From Byssochlamys sp. IMV 00236 (Eukaryota; Ascomycota; Eurotiomycetes; Eurotiales; Thermoascaceae): 64,000 nucleotides of DNA. A program made the position numbers and the translations under genes. Where the stretch lies: assembly GCA_001931875.2 (NCBI GenBank), contig MSJH02000830.1, positions 62,001 through 126,000 of the forward strand. The letters are read 5' to 3'. Positions 34,952 to 44,496 of the stretch are shown here, piece by piece. Positions within the stretch are counted from its first letter, which is position 1. Each line of letters starts with the position of its first letter. The notes under the pieces are model-generated. The model saw only the letters and a program-made list of their open reading frames with translations, had not been told where the DNA came from and made no database searches.

Positions 34952-36655
34952 ATGACCGACGCACTTGCCTCACAACTCGGCAACACAAAGCTAGGGTTTG
35001 TGGACTCCGCTCACCGCGAAGTGTGGAATCAGCCATGGACTCACATCGTTCTACAGAGATTCCAACATGGACTCCGCTTGGAGAGAGAAATTAAATGTTC
35101 CCCCTAAAGACAACAGAACTCAGACCGAGGTACATCACACTATGTCCTAGGATATGAGCGGCAAAGATGCTGATTTGAATTACAGGATGTCACGGCCACT
35201 AAAGGACTCGAATTTGAAGACTTTTATATCAAGCGCGAGTTGATGATGGGCATATTCGAGGCAGGATTTGAGAAGCCCTCTCCCATCCAAGAAGAGACGA
35301 TACCTGTTGCCCTTACAGGCAGAGATATCCTCGCGCGAGCAAAGAACGGTACAGGAAAGACCGCTGCCTTTGTCATCCCTACACTAGAACGAATCAACCC
35401 CAAGAGCACCAAGACCCAGGCACTCATCCTGGTCCCGACAAGAGAGCTGGCGCTTCAGACCTCCCAAGTTTGCAAGACTCTCGGCAAGCACCTAGGCGTC
35501 AATGTCATGGTTACCACAGGTGGTACTGGCCTGATGGACGACATCATCCGTCTGAATGATCCCGTGCACATCATTGTTGGTACTCCAGGACGAGTCCTCG
35601 ATCTTGCGAGCAAAGGAGTCGCCGACCTGTCTGAGTGCCACACGTTTGTCATGGATGAAGCCGATAAGCTCCTGTCGCCTGAATTTACCCCTGTTATTGA
35701 GCAGCTGCTGTCGTTCCACCCGAAGGACCGCCAGATTATGCTTTTCAGCGCCACATTCCCTCTAATTGTGAAGTCTTTTAAGGTAGGGCGCACCGCCTGA
35801 GCTTGGCTTACTAGTGATTAACCAGTGATATAGGACAAGCACATGCGCAACCCTTACGAAATCAACCTGATGGACGAACTTACGCTCAGAGGAATCACGC
35901 AGTATTATGCTTTTGTCGAGGAAAAGCAGAAGGTCCACTGTCTCAACACTCTCTTCTCCAAGCTGCAGATCAACCAGTCTATCATCTTCTGTAACTCCAC
36001 GAACCGCGTGGAGCTGTTGGCCAAGAAGATCACAGAGCTGGGATACTCTTGCTTCTATTCACATGCGCGCATGCTCCAGCACAACCGTAACCGTGTTTTC
36101 CACGATTTCCGGAATGGAGTCTGTCGAAACCTTGTCTGCTCTGACCTGCTCACCAGAGGTATCGATATCCAAGCGGTCAACGTGGTCATCAACTTCGACT
36201 TCCCAAAGAACGCTGAGACCTACCTGCACCGAATTGGCCGATCCGGACGTTTTGGACATCTGGGTCTGGCGATCAACCTCATCAACTGGGATGACCGTTT
36301 CAATCTCTACAAGATTGAGCAGGAGCTCGGCACAGAGATCCAGCCTATTCCTCAGTCTATCGACAAGAAACTCTATGTCTATGAGTCCCCGGATACCATT
36401 CCACGACCTATCTCTAGTTTGCCCCAAAACCAGCCCCGGCAGCTCACACAGGGCCAGCCCGGGAGCAACGGAGAACCTCATCAACGTCGCAACAACCACC
36501 ACACGAACGGCGGCCACTACAACTCGAACCGGGGGCGTGGCTCCTATCGTGGAGGTCGGGGTCAAGGCCAGCGCCGCGGCGGACAATATGACGGAAACAA
36601 GTCTGGCGTGCCGCCCCAGGCTGGTGGAAAGTCCCAGCCCTTGCCGGCGTCCTAG
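34952..36655 (+). CDS. dhh1: DEAD-box ATP-dependent RNA helicase Dhh1 (DDX6)
   Basis: P-body helicase that represses translation and promotes mRNA decapping. Four exons: 34952-34995, 35084-35129, 35186-35782 and 35834-36655; 502 residues. It starts [20 protein letters not shown], and the 44-base first exon is joined through an acceptor at 35083. Motifs: Q motif [14 protein letters not shown], motif [38 protein letters not shown] ([11 protein letters not shown]), [40 protein letters not shown] and [13 protein letters not shown]. The C-terminal extension is Gln/Pro/Asn-rich, then RGG-rich ([20 protein letters not shown]), a likely disordered RNA-binding and condensate-forming tail. The splice site that gives LGEK is the only acceptor that keeps the frame. 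Confidence 0.95.
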
Positions 36656-38092
36656 GTCTCCTAAACGACAGAAGAGGCGCATCTCTGTCCTCCTCGATGC
36701 GCCTAAGATTGATGTATGCATGCTTTCTTCACGTTCACATTTCCTGTTCCCTGGGAATTCCCCACGCTTTTCTCAATGTGCCCGGAATCGTGCGGCGCAT
36801 CCATGAAGTCTGACAACCTAGTCTTTTCTATTTGCGCTATGTTGTTTCCCTTGTATTCTGCCTCGTGGTTCTTATGATAGCCGTGCGATGACAGTGCTAC
36901 CAGCCATGTATCATAATTCGTTTACGCGACGGTTTCATTTGCTTTGGGTTGAATACTCGGTTCGAAGTTTGTTTGCTTTCGAAAGTCATGGTGCACTACA
37001 CGAGCCCGAGCCCCATGTCAGTCCGACTAGGCCTGAAATACCCTTCCTTCTGTTGAATGTTCTAATATGGAAGGTTTTTGATTCTGTTTTTCTTTTTCTT
37101 TTTTCTTTTTCTGATACTGTCCTACAGACACCAAAGGTTGGGGTTCTGTCATCGCACCATAAGTTCTGTGGATGTCCTTCATGAATTATTAACTCTGGAC
37201 TGGGAAATGGCGCAGGGGTTGAACGGGGATCCTGCGTGAGAAAGATTTTTGGCAGTCAGTGATATCACTCTGTTTTCAGCCTGACTGAGCAATTCATAAC
37301 ATGCATGCTTCGTCTTCAATCCCTTTCGGTTATTCCTTTTTCTCTCCATATTGTTTAGTTACAGGCTCATTGCCAAGTCTAGGGACTGCGTCTCGGACTA
37401 TAAAGTCATAGGTAATATGTGTTGCTGATGGCCTAAGCGTTATGCTTGCGCCTGTTGCGGGGGTGCAGGTCGTCCTCGACGCTTTAGCAGCTGTCATTCT
37501 CAAGATGATGATGTCCTTCTGATCGAGTCCTCGAACTTAGTCAGAAGTTCTAGTTAGTCTGGAAGATGGTCTGCAAGGACGAGTAAATGAAAGATCCGTG
37601 ATGGGGGGAATGGGATGACCATGATAAGAAATTAGGTTTATCCTAGTTGTTGTTTTCATGTCTAAAAGAAAAGACAAAGAAACTGAACGAAGCGCACAGC
37701 CACTGGGATGGGATAAGCGCACTGGACCCTGTATCACCCATTCCTACGCTAAATCTTCAAAGGTTTGGTGTACAAAGACCTGCAAACCCAATATAGAGTG
37801 GTCGAATACGGGGGATAGTCAGATATTCATGTTCCTAAGAATTGTTGCGGTTTGAACCGGACAGGCTGTGTTTAGATCAAAATTGGGGCTGTGGATCTAC
37901 ATATGTAGTAGAGTACGTCCCCTACATAAACTAAGCATAAAGTTCGCTACTGATCCAGTTAAACCTCCCCATACTTAATAATAATGTGCCTGCGAGCATG
38001 TTTAACCGCTCTCCCCACCTTAGAGGCTAAATGGCTCCTATAAATACTAACTTACCCTTCTACTTACTCGGTCAGGTTCTTAACGGCAGATC
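36656..38092. other. Intergenic region, start of the accessory island
   Basis: About 1.4 kb after dhh1. The first few hundred bases probably carry the dhh1 3' untranslated region, and a pyrimidine tract lies near 37085-37112. The end is the promoter of the MFS transporter, with CATATGTAGTA at 37900-37910. No gene is supported. Confidence 0.5.
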
Positions 38093-39691
38093 ATGATGGC
38101 CTCCCGCCGGGCGTTTGCGTGGCCAGCGGTGCTGGTGCTGGCCCTTGTTGTCGCAGGCACGTCAATGTTGAGCACGGCACGAGTATATATGATCGAGCAG
38201 GCATTATGTCGTACATATTACTCCACTGTCTCTCCTGACAAGATATTACCGAGCGGCAGTGTCCCTGAGCAAGAGTGTAAATTAGATCAAATTCAAGCAG
38301 ATGTCGCACTCTTATCGGGATGCTTTCATGTCAGCAGTTTGGTCCCAGGTGAGATTGCTCTTCTGTTTTGCCAGTTTGGTCTTGTTGTTTCTCACAGAAA
38401 TCTAGGGTTGATTGCTGCACCTCTGTATACACGTCTTGCCTCCATCCTTGGTAGTAGGACAGTCCTCCTTGTGAGTGTCTGTAGTTTTACGCTCGGAATC
38501 TGCTGTTTTGACTTAATCTGTATGTCAATCTCAATCAACTACAAGAGATCCATTGACTAATCCTAACTGAGGCTACTTCTACGGGGTCTTCAACATTTGG
38601 ATGATCCTGTTTACCAACCTGTTCGACCTGATCGGAGGAGGCACGACGCTGCAAAAAATCCTGCTCTACACTTATATTGCGCAAAATACCGATCAAGACT
38701 TACTGTATACATCTTTGGCTCTGTTCGTCATCTGATATATGACTAATATAAGGGATACAGGAGCAACCGGTTGTATTTTGTCAGCGTGCTACTTCTGGGG
38801 ACGTCGTTCTTCGCATCTTTCTTCGGTTCACAAACAATGAAAGCTAGCGCATGGTTGCCCCTGATGATTGGCACATTTCTCTGCGGCCTTACCATTCCGT
38901 GTGTCCTCTGCCTCCGTGGACAGACAAGGGAGAAATCAAAATACGATGAACTTCCTATGGACGACGTGAGTGGAACACCTGATGAACCGGACAGTGATGA
39001 AAACGAGCACGACGAGAAGTCTCCAGGGCTATGGAGTACCATATTCCGGGCTATGACGGTAGACCTTCTACTGTCCTTGTCCCCAGTCGCCGAAGCACTA
39101 AAAGACCCGTTGGCAAGAGTGATGATGCTTATTTTTCTCATAATCGATATCAGTATGGCGGTGCTGGTCACGTTCACTCAGTTTGCATCAGCACTCTCTC
39201 ATTGGAGTCTCGCGGACGTCAATGCTGTTACATCTTTCCACTTGGTAGTGAGCACCACAGCCCTCTTTGCCCTGCCAGTCCTGTCCAACTGGCTGGTTGG
39301 ATTACTGCATTCTACCAAACAGAGAGTAGACCTGTGGACCGCGTCATGGAGTACAGTTGCAAAAATCATCGGGATGGTTGGTATTGGACTTGCCCCGACG
39401 CAATGGATCTGCTTCGCGTCATTGATGATATATGCCCTTGGATATGGACTCCCAGATGCCCTTCGTTCGTTAGCAACCTGCGGGCTTGAGGACGAGAGAT
39501 CGATCCAGAGCCTGTATATGGGGATAGGTCTGGCGCAGGAAGTGGCAGGCCTTGTAGGAAGTCCCATTTGGACCACTATATTTTATGCCACTCTTGATGG
39601 CGATATTCCGCTGCCAAAGGGATCACATTTCTTGGCCGCTGCGTCCTTGTTAGGTATTGCTCTAGCTATAATGATTAGGGCACTGCATTAG
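38093..39691 (+). CDS. Major facilitator superfamily transporter (putative peptide-product exporter)
   Basis: Polytopic membrane protein of 477 residues in four exons (38093-38348, 38406-38519, 38572-38704, 38761-39691). Hydrophobic segments include VLVLALVVAGTSML near 14-27, TVLLVSVCSFTLGICCFDLI near 105-125 (its ends joined across an intron), FNIWMILFTNLFDLIGG, VLLLGTSFFASFFG and WLPLMIGTFLCGLTIPCVL. A central hydrophilic acidic loop (YDELPMDDVSGTPDEPDSDE) separates the halves. The second half has six predicted helices. The LYTRLASILGSRTVLL loop after helix 2-3 fits the MFS. The substrate cannot be read from sequence. Its place beside a repeat-peptide precursor and two UstYa-type proteins suggests export of the peptide product, as UstT-type transporters are thought to do. 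Confidence 0.85.
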
Positions 39692-40857
39692 GGTACTGGC
39701 GAAACGTCTCAAGACGTGAAAATATAGGATGCTTATACTTGGGGGCGAAGCTACTGCACATTAGAACATATATGATTCACACGGCTTTGCTGACTTCGCT
39801 CGGTTTACAATAAAGGATCGACCGAGCAGCAGATGTTTACTCCTGTAATCAGAAGGGTTTAAAATTCGGGTTTCTGGAATCGAAATGTCCGTAGCAAGAC
39901 GTCATCAGCCTCTACGTAGATTAATGATACTCCTCGTCGATTGCTCGCTTCAAGCTTCACCGCTATTTTGCCACGTTTATCCACCCTGATTCGGTGTATC
40001 TTGAAGACTTACAGAAAGAGGTCATTAAAAGGTTCGGCTCGTATGCGGAACTCAGATGTTCGAAACTGGAGAAGATATCAATCAAGTCAAAGCGTGGGTT
40101 ATCGTTTAAGTGGTAGAAGGTGGTGCAAAGGATTGAGTGGCTAGCTGAGGGTATACGAAGCATTGCAGCTTGCAGGGCCACCACGTGGAGCAAAATGGCA
40201 TCACACTGCACTTTAGTGCGAGTAACATGTCTGCAAACCGTCACCTGGAAGAGTCTCGGTGCTGATTTTGTGACATGTAGTACGCTACCTAAGGTAGGTC
40301 CAGACTTAGAGCGAGTTGGAGTTACTTGGCCCCTCCTGAACAACTTCCCCACAGACTGTCGGGTATAACCATGGCAGGCATCGAAGATCTGCTCGCAAGT
40401 GTTCCGTAAACTTGGCGCAGATCTGTTCGCGGCGGAGGATGGATGGCAAATCGTGTTCGAACGACCATATGGAGTTCAATCTGGACTTCGACAACATCCC
40501 GGACAATATGATCATTGTATCGCTTTCTTTTCTCTTTTCTTCTTCCCAAAACCCGCCAGCGTCCAAGTATTTATTAGAGCAAGAATGCATAATGCGACCA
40601 AACATTCCGTTCCAACGCGGCTGGGCAATGTCGTCTGAACTATATCAAAACTGTAGACCAGCTGTTGCCCATTGGTAGAGCCTACTGTACTACTTTCGTA
40701 TGTACAAGCTGCTGGTGAAGCTAATTTTATATCTGAGTCGATTGTAGATGTCTAAAAAAGCTGGTTCAAGACAGAAGTGGAAAAGAGAACAACTTCTACG
40801 GTCGACATTCGAATCATTCGAAACTGAGCAACTCCTGCAGGATTCAATGGAACCCCC
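39692..40857. other. Intergenic region, convergent 3' side
   Basis: About 1.2 kb between the MFS transporter and the first UstYa-type gene. Short frames on both strands (39941-40678) show no family features and overlap each other. The palindrome CTACGTAG is at 39912-39919. I see no supported gene, but a decayed one cannot be excluded. Confidence 0.45.
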
Positions 40858-41613
40858 CTAGTAAGTCTCCTTCCCCATCATAGTTCCATGATCATGATGG
40901 TCGTGCCCATGAGCTTTGGCAATCACAGTGCGATCAGAATGGAGCGCTACCCCAGCCTCAGTTACGATCTTATCCAACGGATCCCTCTTCAAAAACATCA
41001 TCTCGCAGTGATCCAAATGTGCCAGATTATTATACCGATGTTCAATGGTCGTCCCCTTTTCTGGAGCAAGAAACATCTTTTTCCAATAATAAGCACAATG
41101 AACCAGATGCCAATGATGCGTGGTGAAGAAATGCCCTCCCGTCTCAGGAAGCATGGCGACTTCGTGAAGAGTCATCGTCTTGGTTTTATTCTTGTCTGCG
41201 TAATATGGCCAGCTTCCATCAGGATTTGGGCCTGATTTCTCGAACTTGGCGATGAGATCGTCGTTTCGACAAGCGGGAGGTAGCCACGCCGCAGCGATAG
41301 AGTCGTATTTGCAGTTGTTCGAGAGGGCCTCGACAATGGTGTCGCCGCAATTGCAGGAGACTGTCCTTCGCGATTGGATCAAGGTATATGTTCTGAATCC
41401 CAGGTCAACGAAGCCGAAGGTCGCGAGGGAAACGAGCAGGAGTATTTTGATCCGCGAAGCAAAGGACTTTCTGGGAGGATTGAATTGATTGTGCCCCATT
41501 TCAGTATTGCAGTCGGTCTTGTGAGATTCTAGGCTCAGCTCAATGCTGTCCCTTTGGTGAAGATGCTCATACTTCATGGTATCTTGTTTTTGGAAGAGCC
41601 ATTTTGTCAACAT
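40858..41613 (-). CDS. UstYa-type (DUF3328-like) membrane oxidase, paired HxxHC motifs
   Basis: Single-exon protein of 251 residues with a cytosolic basic N-terminus, one membrane anchor at about 54-80 (RIKILLLVSLATFGFVDLGF) and a lumenal domain. The lumenal domain has HLVHC at 169-173 and HLDHC at 199-203, the two HxxHC motifs that define UstYa proteins, which catalyse oxidative cyclisation of fungal ribosomal peptides. Between anchor and motifs lie CNCGDTIVEALSNNCKYDSI, WLPPACRNDDL and GPNPDGSWPYYAD, shared by a divergent branch of the family common in fungi. The C-terminus is His-rich (HGHDHHDHG, 235-243). It lies about 1.2 kb downstream of the repeat precursor on the same strand. Family call is good; reaction is inferred. 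Confidence 0.8.
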   Translation of the reverse strand: MLTKWLFQKQDTMKYEHLHQRDSIELSLESHKTDCNTEMGHNQFNPPRKSFASRIKILLLVSLATFGFVDLGFRTYTLIQSRRTVSCNCGDTIVEALSNNCKYDSIAAAWLPPACRNDDLIAKFEKSGPNPDGSWPYYADKNKTKTMTLHEVAMLPETGGHFFTTHHWHLVHCAYYWKKMFLAPEKGTTIEHRYNNLAHLDHCEMMFLKRDPLDKIVTEAGVALHSDRTVIAKAHGHDHHDHGTMMGKETY

Positions 41614-42814
41614 AGCTGCTTATTATTTGATGGTTGGTGTATCACGGTTGAGATAGAAGTACTCGGTGCAACTACGACGACCCTACGGCAGAAATTTATC
41701 ACAGCATAGATTTGCCCTTTGGCTGGCTGGGGCCTCACCTCCCCTTCGTTTCACCTGGTTTATGTAAAATAAACTCACCAAGATGCGCATGCTGATCTTT
41801 TCACCGATATACTTAATGATGATACCTTGCATGAACAGGTTCATGCTGCATCCCGCACGCCATGCAGCCATAATGCAAAAGCCCAAAAGTTCATTGTACT
41901 ACGTAGTGACCACAAACATGGCTGGCTGAGAGTGGAGAGTTGTGGCTCCTATACAGAAGAGCTATATCGTGCAGAATAATACGCTAGTTGAATACCTACT
42001 CTAATGCTGTTCACGCTAATGCAACTAATAATACATGTCGGCAAGGGCTCTACTACTGTACGTACTACGTAGATGTAAACACTATAATAACCAACCCCGA
42101 AATATTGCCGCCCAGATCCCAATATATAAACTCTCTACTACGATGCCTAATACAGTGCAGGCCGGATTGAGGGGCAAGCGGTTATATACTATTGGCGCGA
42201 GGCTATTCGAGCAGAGGGGAGAATCCTCCTGTTTGGTCATGTCTGGATCTGGCATACTAAGAACTAAACTGAATTACGTATAGCTTCAAATCATTTAGCG
42301 ACAGTAAATGCGTGCCCACTGCAAATCATTTCTAGATATCCTACTTCACGCTAAAAATCCCTCGATGAGCTAGTGCCACTGAGAAAGTTAGTTACCAGCA
42401 ATATTGTTGGTCAGCTTCTTCAGTCAACAGCTCCAAGTTTCAGTGGCCTTTCGTACGTGCGCGGTTATACAAATTGAAACTACGCATAGTTCAGTATAAA
42501 ATGAGACGTTCATGGCTAGTACGTGATCCGTAATTGTAACTATAACAGAGTTTTCCCATTCTTGTATGTCATCGTAGACTAACTATGTGTATACTTCGTC
42601 ATAATCTGAAAAGATCAACTCGATTATCTCTGCTTTCCCATGGAGAACCCCACATCTAGGAAGGGCATACAAGCTGAGAGCTCCATATGCTAAAGTCAAG
42701 CAGAGATAAGACTAGGAAGCGGAGAAAGCAAGAGCACCAATCTCACGATCAGTCACATCGACACAGGCATTCCTTGAAGAAATGCAGCTCGAGCCAATCT
42801 GTCTCTCCATCCGT
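41614..42814. other. Intergenic region between UstYa-type gene and precursor
   Basis: About 1.2 kb of fairly AT-rich sequence. It has two copies of the palindrome CTACGTAG (41899-41906 and 42065-42072). No frame with protein-like features was found. Confidence 0.5.
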
Positions 42815-43380
42815 TTAGGGGTAGAACGGAATAGCCTCGTCGTCAGCGCTGCGCTTAGGATAGAATGGAATAGCTTCATCATCTGCGCTGCGCTTTGGGT
42901 AGAATGGGATGGCCTCGTCGTCCGCGCTGCGCTTTGGGTAGAATGGAATGGCTTCATCGTCTGCGCTGCGCTTAGGATAGAACGGAATGGCTTCGTCGTC
43001 CGCACTGCGCTTTGGGTAGAACGGAATGGCCTCATCATCAGCACTGCGTTTAGGATAGAACGTAATGGCTTCGTCGTCCGCACTGCGCTTTGGGTAGAAC
43101 GGAATGGCCTCATCATCAGCACTGCGTTTCGGGTAGAATGGAATGGCCTCGTCATCTGCACTGCGCTTAGGATAGAATGGAATAGCTTCATCGTCTGCGC
43201 TGCGCTTTGGGTAGAACGGAATGGCTTCGTCGTCTGCGCTAGCTACAAATTCGATATTATTTTGTCAGTATCAGGCATAGCAAATACGTCCTTGGAAGCA
43301 GAGCTGGCCATACCGATAGGAGCCGCCGAGATCAATGGAAGACCAACGGCCAGCAGGGAAAGTACAAATTTGAGCTGCAT
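42815..43380 (-). CDS. Secreted repeat peptide precursor (candidate RiPP/dikaritin precursor, UstA-like)
   Basis: 164 residues in two exons (complement 43380-43314 and 43242-42815). Exon 1 is a signal peptide: MQLKFVLSLLAVGLPLISAA, with likely cleavage after SAA. The 71-base intron has GTATGG, a TACTGAC branch site and TAG; reading through it meets a stop. Exon 2 encodes one Ala and then eleven tandem copies of SADDEAIPFYPKR. Copy 5 has Thr for Pro (AITFYP). Copy 11 stops after FYP. Ten Lys-Arg pairs are Kex2 sites, so the secretory pathway would release identical 13-mers. Acidic spacer, Tyr-containing hydrophobic core and KR spacing match UstA, PhomA and AprA precursors. A Kex2-processed secreted peptide without cyclisation is the alternative. 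Flanked by two UstYa-type genes. Confidence 0.88.
42818..43240 (-). repeat. Eleven tandem 39-base coding repeats
   Basis: Ten full 39-base units (43240 down to 42851) plus a 33-base final unit (42850-42818) inside the precursor gene. Units differ almost only at third codon positions. Units 4 and 6 are identical in DNA, and units 5 and 7 differ at two bases, which shows a past 78-base duplication. Confidence 0.95.
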
Positions 43381-44496
43381 TTTGCACTAAATACTTTCAA
43401 GTGTTGAAAGATACGGCGTCAAGTAGTTCTGGGCTTAGGTACGGAATGGACAAGAAGAACAATGTGATGGTGTTACTGTTCAAGGATCTGTAGCTGATTT
43501 TATAGTTCTACAGGTGTAGATGCAACTCTTTCACTTCTTCATATCGACCAAGTCAGCATACGGCTCCATTGGTGGTACACTAGGAAATGCCCACAGCGAC
43601 GGCTAGCTGAGAAAACTCGGTGAACGACGAGGCGTAGCCAGTTCTGGTCAATGTGCCTACATATCCTGCATATGTAGTACAAACTTGGATTCCATTCACA
43701 GCTGTCCAATGATAGCAATTATGGAACACGCTCGATGTCGCCATCTGTAAGGGAAACAGGCAAGACTTGGATTTCGTGCAAAACCTGCATATTCATTGAA
43801 GATCGAATGCTCTAGGATGTGGATCTGCTGCTGTTGAAGCACTCGATTTACCAATGTGTTATGTCCAGACAGTACTGTGCTGTATCAGCTACACTGATAT
43901 GTATCATGCCCATGCTCGGATGCTTGACATTGAGTGAGGAAATGATCCATAAAGGTAAATATGAGGCTGGAAGCAAACTTGAACTGGTCTTAAATTATGA
44001 GGGTTTGGGATTCAAGAACCACGATGTTCTCCATTTGAGGTTCTGTGGAAAGACCAGCAACTTTTGTTTACGCCCCATCTGGCCTACATACATAGAGTTT
44101 AAGCCAATGATGCATCCGCGCACGATCTGCGGCGATCTGTGAACTATCTAAAGATCTATTCATCTACTTCAGTGGTCCTCACAGCAAGCCACAGCCGGCT
44201 GCACGTTGGGAAACCCTTCAGCTGATACCAGTCGCTCTGATATACATAGGGACAGGAAGCGGCCTCTCCTCTAAGTCTGTCACCCCGCCTTTTCTCATAC
44301 CCCTTGCTTTCGGCGAGCAACCCCTCAGTCGGTATCAATCTAGCTATGCTGTGAATACTGAATACTAATTATACGTTACCTGAGCCGGTGACGTTGGGAG
44401 CGTGGCATTTCCTCCTGACTGCGAAACCTTGAATAAAACAAGCTCTCTGCCAGACTATTCTTTGCTGAGTATTCAAGTGAATCGTTTGAGCTCAAG
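43381..44496. promoter_or_regulatory. Divergent promoter region of precursor and second UstYa-type gene
   Basis: About 1.1 kb between the start codons of the precursor (-) and the second UstYa-type gene (+), so it should hold both promoters. CATATGTAGTA at 43669-43679 is also found ahead of the MFS transporter. A frame at 43819-44142 (+) would encode 107 residues without recognisable features and is not accepted. Confidence 0.5.

Noticed and set aside
39941..40678. Overlapping short frames on both strands between the transporter and the first UstYa-type gene
   Set aside because: No family features, and frames on both strands overlap. A decayed gene is possible but cannot be supported.
42712..43191. 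Second minus-strand frame through the repeats (Ser/His/Thr-rich repeats)
   Set aside because: Shifted frame of the same repeats, with no signal peptide. The spliced model fits the Kex2-bounded peptide units instead.
42818..43240. CRISPR-like regular repeats
   Set aside because: The units are contiguous coding repeats without unique spacers, and the genome is eukaryotic.
42782..43390. 202-codon open frame on the plus strand across the repeat array
   Set aside because: It is the antisense of the precursor. The 39-base repeat keeps several frames open at once. Only the minus-strand frame has an ATG, signal peptide, intron and KR-bounded units.
43819..44142. 107-codon frame between the precursor and the second UstYa-type gene
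   Set aside because: No recognisable domain, signal peptide or conserved pattern. It lies in the expected promoter.
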